Source of the DNA: Echinometra lucunter
Taxonomy: Eukaryota; Echinodermata; Echinoidea; Camarodonta; Echinometridae
Assembly (NCBI GenBank): GCA_029962745.1
Contig: CM057152.1
Location: 22,835,176 to 22,899,175 of the forward strand
DNA: 64,000 bases
Direction: 5' to 3'
In this document: piece by piece, positions 11,423 to 22,360 of the stretch
Layout: every line of letters starts with the position of its first letter
Position numbering within the stretch: the stretch's first letter is position 1
The notes under the pieces: model-generated
Seen by the model: only the letters and a program-made list of their open reading frames with translations
Databases searched by the model: none
What the model was told of the DNA's origin: nothing
Made by a program: the position numbers and the translations under genes

Positions 11423-11490
11423 TTATAGTTCATCTGTTTCCTTTCTGTTAATCTTTAATAGTTCTACTTCAAAGATCAAAGTTGCTCCAC
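11423..11490 (-). CDS. FKBP2: FKBP2 coding exon 4
   Basis: Encodes [20 protein letters not shown] plus EL and TAA. The acceptor is CTGTTTCAG. The intron upstream holds a (GA)n run at 11500-11518, so the branch and polypyrimidine region is short. Confidence 0.95.
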
Positions 11491-14400
11491 CTGAAACAGA
11501 GAGAGAGAGAGAGAGAGAAAAGAAAAAGGATGACAAATTTTAATTTTTATCACTAGAATATAACTACTGAAAGTTAAACTGGAATAACAGAAGAATAGAA
11601 ATGTTATCAAAACATATAAGCTTATTAACCAAATTAAATAAAATCTATTTCTAATAAATGCACGTAGAGAGCAAAATGGGATTCCTATTCAAACGGCTTT
11701 CAAGACAGTCAACTTATGTTATCCATGAGAAAGTGGTATTACTACTTACACAAAGGTCGAAAAAGTACAAAGGACTTTGGCATTAAATGCAAAGTGACAT
11801 GAAAAAATTTATCATCAATCACACCCTTGATCTGTGTAATGTGTCATAATATCTGATAATATCTGATTTACTGTTTCCTGACAAATCACAGAACTTTCCT
11901 GAAATTGCACACTTAAATCTTTAACATATGACAGTGTTCCCTCCACACTAACTTTTTCCAAAGGAGGTCCGGATTGGAATTATTAGTTTAGTTTGCAGTG
12001 AGCCCCTATAAACAATTATAGATTTTGTGGGTCTAGACCCAGATTTTGAGGGCCCAAGTACCCTGCGCGCCGGTTAAGGCTTGTTCAGATATGAGGTTAC
12101 AACGTGCAACGTTTTTAGTGTTCAGATATGGCATGACAAACCACCCCACTCATGTTAATGAATGTGCATTAACACATCAACCCTCAAATAAAAGAGCGTT
12201 TTGTCAAAAGTTGCGCAAACTCATGACAACATATTTTGTGCTAACTTTTTAAGAATTTGATTGGTCCACAGCTTGTTGCAGCGAGGCGACAAAAAACGTC
12301 TCCTGCCTCAGGGACATTTTTTTGTCGCCTCATACCCCATTGACTTGTACACTAAAAATGTTGCGGAATTTGTTGCAGGGATTTGTCTCCTCATATCTGA
12401 ACAAGTCTTTAGTGTCATGCCCTGCATATTTGACCCTCCACCACAAAAAGACCATTAAGTCTGAAATTTGACATTTTTACATTTAACACAGTCTGAAAGC
12501 TTGGACTCTTAAACTTTTGAATGATATATAGCTTGCCTGGTCAAGACCATGCAAACGCTCTGAAGTAGCAATGAGAATGAGAGCTCATCAGACAGGCTAA
12601 TACCAGAATAATAGAGAAAACAGGATGTAAAGATGAGTGACCATTCAGGTGTGCCATACTGGTGTCCTACTGTCTGTCTCACTAAAAGGTTGAATGAAAA
12701 TTCCCTAGTATTGACTATGAAGGGATTATCAGATTAGGCTCAAACTGGGAATAGTTTCAAAGGAGATATACTTCTCTCCTCCTTTAGATCTTCAAAGCCA
12801 CAGCATGAATAACTTCTGAGTTCTGTACATATATCAATGCGAAGGTTTTACCCAGCATGCTGGCATACTTCCAAAATCTCCCCAAAAAGGCAATACAAGA
12901 TCATAGAAAAAATATATTGCCACATTACAGATGGCTCCCAAATTTAGACAGATGGCAGATAAACAAAGGAAATATCAGAAAATGTATGAAACCTAACATC
13001 AACTTTTCAACCCCAAGCTCTCTATTTTAGCTGTTTACTCTAAGAGCGTGTTTATTGAGGGTAACAGAGGGCTGATAAGCGACCCAAGCTCCGAACTAGC
13101 TTACCCGTTACCCTTGATAAACATGACGGCGACTTGATTACCAAACTAGAGTACCGGACTTGAGTTCCGCAAAAAAGGGGGATTTGATTACCCATTGAAC
13201 GAGATCGGCGACTCAAGTCGTGCCAATAAACACAATGCGACTTTGGTCGCGTTTCGTTTGGGAACTTCGGACTCCTGTTTCCGGATGAGATAAAAAGTAA
13301 TAAGCCTGCCAGATTTGACCTTCACTACTGGGTCACTTGCAGCTGGGTATGGGCTTGATGGTTTCGGGAACTCAGATTGCAACGATAAACACGACATCCA
13401 GAGAGACCACCCATCGTGAGCGTGATTTGTGTTCGCGACTCAAGTACTCATTTCTAAATTCTAGAAATCAAGTTCCCTCAATAAACACACCCAAAGTTCC
13501 CATTGCGACTTATTGGTCGATTTGTGGTGGAAGGTCACATATGACATCTACATTTAATATTTCTCTTGATTTTCCTACTTTAAATGATTTCTGTAACAGC
13601 CTATAGGCTTACAACAAAGGTATGAGAAATTGAGAATATACAGATGAATTAATTGCAAGCTTCACCTGAGCATATCATATTATATTCCACATACTAAGAA
13701 TGTTGCTGTAGGATTGGTCAAAAGTGAAGCATGTGATAAAGTTTAGTTTTGCCATCAATCTTCACCCGATAAGAAAAGTGCATGACCCTGCAGTGTTGGC
13801 AGTTTTTGTGTTTCGCTGATCACTTCAGTCCATAGAGTCACAACGCGTTATCAATATTTTGAGGTACGCGCAAAATAAAAGAGCGTGACCCCTGTGTGAT
13901 TTTTGCCATCAATTTTTGCCATCAAATCATCTTTGCTTCTTTTGTGATGTCACAATTAGCTTATTACTTGTTGAGCCGCTGAAGCCAAGCAAGTCGCGCA
14001 CGTACTGTGAACCGTCACAAAATACACACTAAAACAAAGAGTGCACGAATGCTGTTAACTTCTTTTTTTTTTTTCAAAAACCAAATTCTTTCTTACAGAA
14101 AAGAAAATATATTATGTTCTGTATTTACAGTTAAATGGTTTCAGATGTGGGATATAAAACAAATAATCACCTCCTGGTTTCAGGCAATGAGACAAAGTAT
14201 CACTTCCTCGGCGATCTAGATGTACACGATATCTTTCCTCAGCTTCGCTTCGGAGAGAGAGCTACATCAAGATCGCCTCGGAAGTGATAGTTTGACCATC
14301 ACCTTCACCAGCGGTGATTATTTGCTTACAATCTCCTTTATTGCAAATAAATACAAATAATGTATTAATCAATCACTATCAAGAAGTCATACTGCATACC

Positions 14401-16317
14401 TGGAATCTTAGGGGGTGCTCCTCTATCACCATAGCCCAGATCAGAGGGAATGACTAGCTTTCTCTTCTCACCCTCACACATGCTGTGAAACAAAACACAC
14501 ACAAAAATGAACCATAATGCATTCATTTGATTCTTAATGGTATATCATCTGTGAACAAATCCTGATGGTCTGTACGAGGGCAAAATAGTCCCTATAATAT
14601 GTTGCTCATGCAATTCTGATTATATTATGAACATAACTGGTGAATAAAATGTGCTGCATGCACAAATCCTCCCACAGTGTCAATGGTGTCACTTTGAAAT
14701 AGCAAAAATGTCATATGAAATTATGCATAAACATGCATTATACCAATACTGATTAAGATGGAATCATTTTCTTAGCTGCTTTTAATTTAAAGATTTGGCT
14801 ACTGAGGGCTATAAAAGTGATAATTTTAACTATAAATCTTAAATTAGCTGATTTTGTGCTTCCCATAAGAATTTCCCAAAATGTCACTAAAAACTCTTGA
14901 CAGTAGTCCTGATATTTATCCCCTTTCAGTCCTAGAATTGAACTTACTTGAGTAAACCTTGATCCCATCCTTTAATTACTTGTCCAGCTCCAAGTGTGAA
15001 GTCAAATGGCTGTTTCCTGGGAATGCTGCTATCAAATTCTGTTCCATCTTCTAACTTGCCCTGTAGTTATGTCATATGAGAGAGAGAGAGAAAGAGAGAC
15101 CAAACAAAATAGCAGAAAAGATAATGAACCCAACTCTTCCCAACAATCAAAAGGACACTCCACTGAACAAGGCAATTTACTGACAAAAAAAAAATCTCTG
15201 ATCATAGGATCCAGAATATGGCCATTTTTCGGTTTCAAATGAAAAACACCTGCTAAGATCAAATATTCAAAACAGATTTTAACAAATGGGAATCAACCAA
15301 TAGATATATCTGATGAAATAATACATCTTTCATTGCAGAACCGAATTCTACCATTTTATGACCTGCAGTAGTAAAGCTTAAGATATGCATAAAAATATCT
15401 AAAGCAGAGTCTTTACTGATGTCCTTCCTGACAGATTTATTGACGCATCAGAGTCTGATCAGTTTAAGAGTCAAACTCCCATTTAAAAAGGAAAAAAAAC
15501 TAAGAGGGTGGGGGAATCTGATATGACTTGGGTCATAAAAAAAAAAAAGCCATTAATCTTGCTTTAGTCATGCCATGCCAGGCTAGAGGCTGTACACTGC
15601 ATACTGATGGGGAGTCATGGGGGGGGGGGGGGGGGGCAGTTGTCCTCCCCCCCCCAATAAATAAATAACAATAATAATATTCCATTCTTGTATACCGCAT
15701 ATCACGTTATTATCTAACGTCTCTATGCGCTTCCAAAGGACTTAGGATATTATTACCCTGGCTTTGGCCTGGCAGCCTTTTACAGCACACAAGCATTTCA
15801 AGGAAATAGTTCCTGCCAGGTACCCATTTACCTCACCTGGGTCGAGTGTGGCAATATAGATTAATGTCTTACCAAAGGACATTAGTGCTGCGGCAGGGAT
15901 TCGAACCCCGTATCTTGTGGTTCCAAGTCCGGAGACTTATCCACTGGACCACAACACCTCTATTCAAACGTAGTTTATTTCTAATTTGATACCAGTGATT
16001 TACAAATGTTGCTGAAACGACATGATTTTCCGGGGTTTTTCCTCACTTTTTTTGTAACATATATTTTATTCTGCCCCCAAAAGTTTTGTTCATTACCCCA
16101 CTAAGGCTGTAAATGTACGAGTGCTATTTTCTGACAATATGACTTCACTTACAGTGTAGTGCATAGATAGACGATCACCATTGCGTGATCTGGTGGTGCA
16201 ATCTTCAACCTTCTTCTTCACTCCAATCTGTAGTTTCTTGGCTTTCTCTCCAGAAATACTTGCAATACAGCATAGTGATGCCAGGCAAAATACAAGTACT
16301 GTTTTTAATGACACCAT
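11423..16317 (-). CDS. FKBP2: FKBP2-type peptidyl-prolyl isomerase, ER
   Basis: Four coding exons (16153-16317, 14948-15060, 14400-14482, 11423-11490) give 142 residues, the usual FKBP2/FKBP13 length. Residues 1-23 form a signal peptide (hydrophobic core [17 protein letters not shown]). [14 protein letters not shown] leads into one FKBP domain. Aligned by motif to FKBP12, the active-site residues Tyr26, Phe36, Asp37, Phe46, Val55, Ile56, Trp59, Tyr82 and Phe99 are all present (here Y54, F64, D65, F74, V83, I84, W87, Y110, F127). It should catalyse prolyl cis-trans isomerisation of proteins folding in the ER lumen. The C-terminus KETDEL resembles a KDEL retrieval signal, where the human protein ends RRTEL. 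All introns are GT-AG and reading phase is kept throughout. An AG acceptor just before the ATG exon implies an upstream noncoding exon. Confidence 0.95.
12078..12407. mobile_element. MITE with GGCTTGTTCAGATATGAGG ends
   Basis: The left end GGCTTGTTCAGATATGAGG is matched by CCTCATATCTGAACAAGTC at the right. The flanks are TTAA on the left and TTTA on the right, so a decayed piggyBac-like TTAA target is possible. It lies in FKBP2 intron 3. Confidence 0.65.
13044..13492. mobile_element. MITE with GTGTTTATTGAGGG ends
   Basis: GCGTGTTTATTGAGGG near 13046 is matched by CCCTCAATAAACACACC ending about 13492. The motif AATAAACAC or ATAAACACG recurs several times inside, as if the element were built from repeats of its own terminus. 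It lies in FKBP2 intron 3. Confidence 0.65.
14155..14330. repeat. Inverted repeat in FKBP2 intron 3
   Basis: TATCACTTCCTCGGCGATC (about 14199) pairs with GATCGCCTCGGAAGTGATA (about 14272-14290), and outside it AAATAATCACC pairs with GGTGATTATTT. It probably is a small fold-back element close to exon 3. Confidence 0.6.
14400..14482 (-). CDS. FKBP2: FKBP2 coding exon 3
   Basis: Encodes [20 protein letters not shown] and APPKIP. Tyr110 of GYG is the active-site tyrosine. The donor is CCAG|GTATGC. Confidence 0.95.
14948..15060 (-). CDS. FKBP2: FKBP2 coding exon 2
   Basis: Encodes [12 protein letters not shown] through [12 protein letters not shown], holding Phe64, Asp65, Val83, Ile84 and Trp87 of the active site. 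The acceptor is ACTACAG; the donor is CTCAA|GTAAGT. Confidence 0.95.
15603..16106. mobile_element. Poly(G/C)-ended repeat, copy 2, split by SINE
   Basis: The same family as 8546-8757: a G-run/C-run hairpin at the left, then, after an interruption, CCAGTGAT, AATGTTGCTG, CGGGGTTTTTCCTCAC, TTTTTGTAACATATA and CCACTAA. The interruption, about 15658-15961, is a tRNA-type SINE absent from copy 1. Confidence 0.6.
15660..15961 (-). mobile_element. tRNA-derived SINE
   Basis: Read on the minus strand, the element starts at 15961 with a pol III A-box (TGGTCCAGTGGATAAG) and a B-box (GGTTCGAATCC, + coordinates 15897-15907), followed by an unrelated body and an (ATT)n/(TTTA)n tail at 15658-15680. A similar body and tail fragment lies at 41040-41090. 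It lies in FKBP2 intron 1 and inserted into an older repeat. Confidence 0.7.
16153..16317 (-). CDS. FKBP2: FKBP2 coding exon 1
   Basis: 55 codons: the signal peptide and start of the FKBP domain (ends LSMHYT). The donor is ACT|GTAAGT at 16152. The ATG at 16317 is preceded 8 nt upstream by a TTTTACAG acceptor. Confidence 0.95.
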
Positions 16318-16325
16318 CCTGAATC

Positions 16326-17850
16326 TGTAAAAGGAGAGAAAAATTATGATTACTTTGCTCCCTGAATGGTTGATAAACAACACTCACACTTTTTTCTCTA
16401 CTCACACTGACTTCCACTTACAAATTTTTTCCTTACCACTCCTTCAATGGAATTTCAATCACATTGATCAAATGAAATTTTCAGATTTTTTTTTTTTGAT
16501 CAGCAATTTTGCTCCTCTAAAGCTCACATGAGCTTGGGAGCACTATTTGCCTATAGCCCCTGTATAGACCTATGTCAGTGCAAGGTTAGTTCAAATTCGT
16601 GGGAGTGACTCACTCTTTGAGTGAATGACAATCAAAAAAAAAAATCTAAAAATTTATCTGGATCAAGGTGATTGGGATCCAATTGCATGGTAAGGAAATA
16701 AGATATTTCATCATCCTACAGTGGAAAAAACATTTTCTTTTTCCTTTTTTTTTTTTTGGGGGGGGGTAGAATTTTGCTGACTGTTGTGGCGATATATCTT
16801 CCACTATAAAGGTTGATCTTGCAGAAATCTAAACAGCCCAACACACAAATGCTCCTGCATGTGAACTGAGGCAATTCTTCAAACAATTGCATACATGTAA
16901 CCAACGGCTCAACAGCTTGCCTGTCTTTGCTTAGTAAATTACAAGCTCATTCATGGTCTTACGTAAATCGTAATGTAATGTAACGTCATCCCTCATCTTG
17001 CTGAACTGTGATAATTACTGAATTTGGGGGGGAAGTTGTAAGTTGTTAAACTAAATTTAATCACTGGTAGTAATAATCTAACTTTAAGCTACTGTAAGTT
17101 TTAGTTAAGAAATATATGGGCTATATCTCTTACATGATGTAATCACACTTTTTGTCATGATTTCTCAACGATATCTAATGGCTGGCTTGTAGAGAGATGT
17201 CGCTTTGCGACAAAGCTGTGTACCTTTTTGCTCGTACATGAACCCAAATTCACAATTTTTCTTGATAATTCTCACCAATTTTTAAACAATTTTCTGAGGT
17301 GATGTACAATGGAAATAGCAAATATTCTCAATTGTGCAATGGTTTGTGGTAGACATTTTGCATTTGGTGAAATTGCCAACACAACTTCCATTCCGACTGA
17401 TAATTGAAAAGCCGCTCTCTCACTTACAAGTTACGTGAAATCTTGTCACACCATCACAATCACACTCATAACTAGAATTTGTAGATCTAACGTTAGGGTC
17501 TATACTATATTCACTGAATCAGTGATTAGCCTCTAGTACCTTAAAGTGTAACCACATCAAAATAACTTTAAACTGGCTAACTCTAGTTAAGAATCACCAA
17601 GCTTCTATACTGCCGTAACTGTTAAGGCTAAGCGATAAGCTGAGCGCGCTGGAAGCATCCTGTCCCGCCGGCCGGCCCCAGCACGTCCCTGCCCTGGCCC
17701 CTCCCCTGACCTGGCCCTGGCCTGAGACAGGGACTGGCCGCCAATTCGATATTCCCGTATCCGTAAGACGAGGCGGAGCTTTCTATGTAACTTTGTAGTA
17801 GATGAAAATGGTGTATTTATGTTGACTAAATGCTTGGAATATATGAATCA
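16326..17850 (-). other. FKBP2 upstream: 5' UTR intron and promoter area
   Basis: No coding exon seen. A fold-back pair (TTTCCTTACCA near 16429 with TGGTAAGGAAA near 16688-16700) surrounds an A/T-run. GC-rich, CpG-containing sequence at 17640-17780 (CCCGCCGGCCGGCCCC and GCCCCTCCCC boxes) is the best candidate for the FKBP2 promoter and noncoding first exon. This is inference only. Confidence 0.4.
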
Positions 17851-18837
17851 TAATAATTACACGTGAAATGAATTTACATAATGGAAATACTTACGATGTG
17901 GAAGTAGGCATGCCCTGTGGAGGATTCCTAATACACGTATATGGATAGGAAAACTGAAGTTATCGACTAAATAACAGATATATTGTGAAATGAGCTGCTG
18001 AATAACTGAAAAGTTTGCGATTTTCCTCATAAGATAATCATTACATTTGCTGTCAAAGAGCTTTAAATCGGGAGGTGGAAGAGCTCTTACATCTCTGGGG
18101 CTGTGGAACATTTTTTTTTTTTTTTTTTTTTTTGAGTGGAGGAGCTGACATATCGATCCAAACAGGCGGCTTTTCTTTTTTTTTTTTCTTTTTTTTTTTC
18201 ATTTTTCATTTTTAATCCAAATTGGGGGGGGGGGGGGCTGCAGCTCCCAGCACCCCTCTAGATAGTAACACTCTTTATGAAAAGATTTTAAAAAGGAATA
18301 TACCAACTCTGTTTTCATTAATACGGCTTGATCTTGTCTATTTGTGAATACAACTCCAAGAACATACCCACCCCCTTTTTTGTCAAGGTGATGAACTTTT
18401 TGATTTTTTTTTACTAATATTTTCATTTCAAATACTGTTATTATCATTGTTAATATTGCAGCCGCTCTGGTATTATAGAATTCCTGCCCTAGTCACGAGA
18501 TCCCTCTGTGCGAAAAATGAGAATGGGAGAAAGAGCGAGAGAAAGAGAGAGAGGGGAAGGGGAGAGGAGGCTAAATGCCCCCCCCCCCCCAGCACATGCA
18601 CTCTCCAGTGGTGAGGACTTTTGATTTGAATACTAATAATAGATATGCATTTTATTTCATTGTTCTGCTGAGCAAAGCTTCATAAATTTCAAACAAAATG
18701 TATATCCAGCTGAGGTGTGCGGCAGGTCATTGTTCGAAACTCATCTGCCACCAACAAAGTAATTAATTAGTGAGGGTTGAAGAAGATTTGTAAATCTGTC
18801 GGTTAAGCGAATTTGGAGTCGCCGAAACCACTGGCCC
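17851..18837. other. Intergenic, homopolymer-rich
   Basis: No gene seen. Contains T-runs at 18111-18133 and 18174-18199, a G-run at 18224-18237, purine repeats near 18530-18570 and a C-run at 18580-18590. Confidence 0.45.
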
Positions 18838-18909
18838 TTCTCCGTGGTCTAGTGGTTAAGGCATTGGCATTCAAAGCCAAAGGCCCGGGTTCGATTCCCG
18901 GCGGAGACA
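18838..18909 (+). tRNA. tRNA-like gene, anticodon UCA
   Basis: A 72-nt cloverleaf can be drawn. The acceptor stem TTCTCCG/CGGAGAC pairs at six of seven positions (1-72 is T-C). The D arm is GTCT...AGGC, the anticodon stem TTGGC/GCCAA has loop ATTCAAA (positions 34-36 TCA), the variable loop is 4 nt and the T arm is CCGGG-TTCGATT-CCCGG. The A-box (TGGTCTAGTGG) and B-box (GGTTCGATTCC) are intact and a T-run terminator follows at 18910-18915. UCA reads UGA. The molecule is too short and lacks the long variable arm of tRNA-Sec, so it is an opal-suppressor-like tRNA, a decayed tRNA gene, or the head of a tRNA-derived element. The failed 1-72 pair favours decay. Confidence 0.6.
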
Positions 18910-18997
18910 TTTTTTCAACCTTTGCAAAATTTTCCAAATGGTAGGACAGCTCTGGGGAACTTTGATTCATGCGACGCTATTATTCTCTCAATTGTCT

Positions 18998-19004
<7 letters not shown>

Positions 19005-19029
<25 letters not shown>

Positions 19030-19117
19030 GAGTTCAAGTTACACAGTTAGTTGACGTGTGGTTTCATCTGTACTTTATTATACCAAGTGTGTATATATAT
19101 ATATATATATATATTAC
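19005..19117. repeat. Two (AT)n microsatellites
   Basis: Alternating AT runs at about 19003-19026 and 19091-19114, 65 bp apart. Confidence 0.85.
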
Positions 19118-19849
19118 AGGAGCGAGACCAATCCTTAGGATTAAATCATTTACTTGAAAGATGAAAACACTTGCTTGGTCAGTATGTGGAGATGTAAACT
19201 AAACCTCCTCCCCCCCCCCCCCCCCCCTCCGAACAATTAAGACGGCAGTACACTGCCGTCATGTCATACAGGGGAGGGGTAAGCCTGGTGGCTATATGGG
19301 CTGAAGCTGAGAGATTAAAGAAAGGATGTGAGGGAATTTTCTTCTCCAGCTGATCTTGACTGAGCTTTGCTAGGATTGCCTGGAAATTAGAATCTTGGTT
19401 TATTTTTTACATTATGAATTCATAAATTCATTCAATGACCGCTTCTAATCAATAAAAATATGTTTTAAAATATAACATGTAGTGCTCTATATACTCTTTA
19501 AAAGATTAAAAGTGATTATTGCTGTCATACCATTTGTTAAATTGGCCTTCAATCATTGAAAATCTAGGGTGCTAACTAAACTGAGTTGACGATTTAAGTA
19601 AAATTTTTAATGAGTTTACCACTGGAAGTTATTTAATAGTGATACGGTATCACAAAAATCATAAAATTCATCAAAAGAAATAATAATATCTCAAATTATC
19701 AGAAGTATCTATATATAGCGAATCTAAGTAGTAGCTATTTAAACTTAAAACAGAAAGAAAAAAATCTTTATGGACAAGTATAATTTGCTGGTCCCTTCCA
19801 AAGCTTCTGTAGTCCCTTCTAATTCTGCAGCTAGCTAGCTACCCATGCT

Positions 19850-20031
19850 AGCTCACAGCAACTGCCAACTCCGCCCGCTTGGCCGGCTGACTAGCTGCGC
19901 TGCCGCTGGTCTCAATTTTCGCCAATTTTCGCCCTAGCCTTGCTCGGCGGGTCAGCGAAACTAGTGCTGCGATTGAATTTCGTGTAGAAGTGATTCTCCT
20001 GTGTTTGCAATCCTGCCGATAATTCAACATC
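19850..20031 (+). promoter_or_regulatory. SNRPD2 promoter and 5' UTR region
   Basis: CpG-containing sequence immediately upstream of the ATG, in an otherwise AT-rich area, with CCGCCC at about 19872 and paired TTTTCGCC boxes near 19916-19933. No TATA box at a useful distance. The exact start is unknown. Confidence 0.45.
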
Positions 20032-20036
20032 ATGTC
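20032..20036 (+). CDS. SNRPD2: SNRPD2 coding exon 1 (5 nt coding)
   Basis: ATG plus two bases of Ser2, then GTAAGT. It is chosen because joining to 21250 gives [11 protein letters not shown], matching the family N-terminus; starting at the internal Met of exon 2 would lose ten residues. Confidence 0.92.
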
Positions 20037-22360
20037 GTAAGTTCTTCTTGAAACATAATATGTGACAAGTATTTGAAACTGAAATATTTGTAAGAGTAGC
20101 ATATTAAAATTGATTCATGTTAAGTCGACATATTCTTGTAGTATGAATAAGTATTAGCGGTGCAATTTTCTTTCAGTCCCAGTCGTTCAATTTTGGGTAT
20201 GTTGTATTGTTTTGCTCTTTTGAAGTGAAATTGATCGTTCTGACTTGAAGTTCTGCATTTCTCTTACATACTTGATCAAGGTCTATCCTTTGGAAGTTCT
20301 CTATAGACGATGTACGTATCGAGTGACCTACCCATGGGTGATTCGATCATTTAAAGGCATTGCCATTGGCATTGGTTAACTTTGTGAGCAGCCGAATTAA
20401 AAAATTCTCAAATTAAGATGAAAAATGTGTAACTCTTTTATCAGTCTATGAGTAGATCTACTTGTATATGTACTCAAAAACCCTGAAACCAACCATAATT
20501 TGGAATTTGGAATGAGAAATTGTTATTTGTTAATACGATGCAGACCGCAATTTTATTATTTCTGATCTCAGAGTCAGCATGGTCAGAGATAGACCGAAGT
20601 GTTCTGTTGCTTATCTCTATCCTCTCATTTCATTAAAATGCACCTGACATACAATCGGGCCTCATTTTGCTTACAAGCAGTGGACTCCTTTATTTTTCCA
20701 AAGCTGCATTTTTCATCAAAATAATGCCATGCACAAGGTTTAGAGTGAGGCAATAGATTAAACATTTAGAATGACACTAGTAAAGTGAGAGAAATAAGTG
20801 AACAGTCAGAAGATGAAAAAACAGGCATTGAAATTGTGTGAGATGTTATGGGACATCGTCTGCTTGTGCAAGTAATGTTCAACTTATGACGTCACACATG
20901 GCAGTAGCGTTTGGAGAGGCTGTCTGGTGCTATGTCAGGGATGTATTTCAACAACTTGTAAATAATAATTATTACGTGAATATTTTCGAATGTTGACTTT
21001 TGAACAGCTTGTCCAATCTAAGCTTCACCTATGCAGTAACGAAGATAATGTCATTTTTGAAAATCAGTGGATGTGTACTTTAAGCATGTTTTATAACCTA
21101 ACCATTGGACATTTACTGAAGAACTTCGTTGATACACTCAAACAATCAACAAGTACACAATTGGGTTCTTTTTTCACGAATTTCTCTTTTTCTTTTCTCC
21201 TCCCCCCCCCCCCCCCCCCCCCCCCCCCCACCCCACTGTTTTCTTTCAGGCTCTTGACAAAGCCTAAGACAGAAATGAGCCAAGAGGAGCTGGCAAAGAG
21301 GGAAGAAGAAGAGTTTAATACTGGCCCACTCTCAGTACTCACCCAGTCTGTCAAGAACAACACACAAGTGCTCATCAACTGTAGGAACAACAAGAAGCTG
21401 CTAGGACGGGTCAAGGCATTTGACAGGTACAGTACGCTCTAGTATCTTTTGTCTCGTCAAGAAGATTTGTTTTAATGACAGTGATGCTAAAAAATGTTTT
21501 TGTTTGCCTTATTTAACTTTAAGATAAGAGGTCATTTCATAGTAGAACATGAGCATGGTTTAGTCGACAAGAGGAGTCTAGACAAGATCTTGATGTATAA
21601 TGTTTATTTTTAAACACTGAAATACAGTGGAAACTCATAAAGAGGATAAAGGAACCAAAGAATATTAAGAGCTGGGATCACCAAAATTGACCTTGTTATA
21701 TCTGGTATCTCATCATATCTCTGCCCTTTATGAGTTTCCACTGAATTTTGTAGCATAGTTGACAAATGCTGTTGCTTGGTCCGCAGCAAGACCTGTAGAA
21801 GGAGGTTGTCCAAGACATTATTGTTTTAATGATGATATTTGTTGATTGAGATATGATTTGCTGTGATCGTATTTCAAGTTTTAGTATATTTCTCATCAGG
21901 TTGGCCATTTAGGCAAGTAAAGTTGTGAATTCAAGCTTGCTTCTTTGTACATGTAGATACTAGGTACAGTAACAAGATCATTTTGCCGGTCCCACACTCT
22001 TTGTATAAATATGTTTTAGCCCTGATATAAAAAGGTTTCGATATAAAGAGGTAATTTGCTTGGTCCAGAGGAGTTTGTTATAACGAGGTTCGCCCGTATT
22101 TCTCATCAGGTTGACCGTTGAGGCAAGTTGTGAATTCAAGCTTGCTTCTTTGCACATGTATTATCTCTATTCTCCTTCTCTACAGACACTGCAATATGGT
22201 CCTGGAGAATGTTAAAGAGATGTGGACAGAGACACCCAAAGCAGGCAAAGGCAAGAAGAGATCGAAACCAGTCAACAAGGATCGTTACATCACCAAAATG
22301 TTTCTACGTGGGGACAGTGTCATCCTTGTTCTCAGGAACCCCCTGGCCACAGCGAAGTAG
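20032..22360 (+). CDS. SNRPD2: Small nuclear ribonucleoprotein Sm D2
   Basis: Exons 20032-20036, 21250-21426 and 22186-22360 total 357 nt: 118 residues plus TAG, the length of human Sm D2. Exon 1 contributes only ATG TC. The protein starts [20 protein letters not shown], and the Sm fold follows: Sm1 around [20 protein letters not shown] and [12 protein letters not shown], then the basic linker [12 protein letters not shown], and Sm2 [16 protein letters not shown]. From recalled family sequence it is nearly identical to vertebrate Sm D2. Sm D2 pairs with D1 in the heptameric ring on the Sm site of U1, U2, U4 and U5 snRNAs, so it acts in spliceosome assembly. Splice sites are canonical (TC|GTAAGT; CAG|G; CAG|GTACAG; TACAG|A). 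Intron 1 carries a 28-nt C-run close to its acceptor. Confidence 0.97.
20352..20600 (+). mobile_element. Truncated copy of the AGGCATTGGCTAAC family
   Basis: Aligns with the left half of the TTAA-flanked element at 56066 (GGTTAACTTTGTGAGCAGC, AAAAAATTCTCAAA, CCTGAAACCAACCATAATTT). The right half is missing. It lies in SNRPD2 intron 1. Confidence 0.6.
21202..21229 (+). repeat. Poly(C) tract, 28 nt, in SNRPD2 polypyrimidine region
   Basis: Uninterrupted C-run ending 20 nt before the acceptor of SNRPD2 exon 2. With the flanking T-rich stretches it forms a pyrimidine block of about 70 nt. Confidence 0.9.
21250..21426 (+). CDS. SNRPD2: SNRPD2 coding exon 2
   Basis: Codons for LLTKP through VKAFD plus two bases of Arg. 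The acceptor is TTTCTTTCAG and the donor is GACAG|GTACAG. Confidence 0.97.
21625..21743. mobile_element. 119-bp MITE, CAGTGGAAACTC ends
   Basis: CAGTGGAAACTCATAAAG at the left pairs with CTTTATGAGTTTCCACTG at the right; a TA precedes the left end. CAGTGGAAMCTC ends with TA targets resemble pogo/Tigger-like MITEs. Diverged relatives lie at 22020-22095, 23653-23830 and 34380-34545. It lies in SNRPD2 intron 2. Confidence 0.65.
22186..22360 (+). CDS. SNRPD2: SNRPD2 coding exon 3
   Basis: Completes Arg and encodes [13 protein letters not shown] through RNPLATAK, then TAG. The acceptor is TCTCTACAG. Confidence 0.97.

Noticed and set aside
18838..18909. Selenocysteine tRNA
   Set aside because: The anticodon fits, but the molecule lacks the long variable arm and extended acceptor/T stem of tRNA-Sec and is about 15-20 nt too short.
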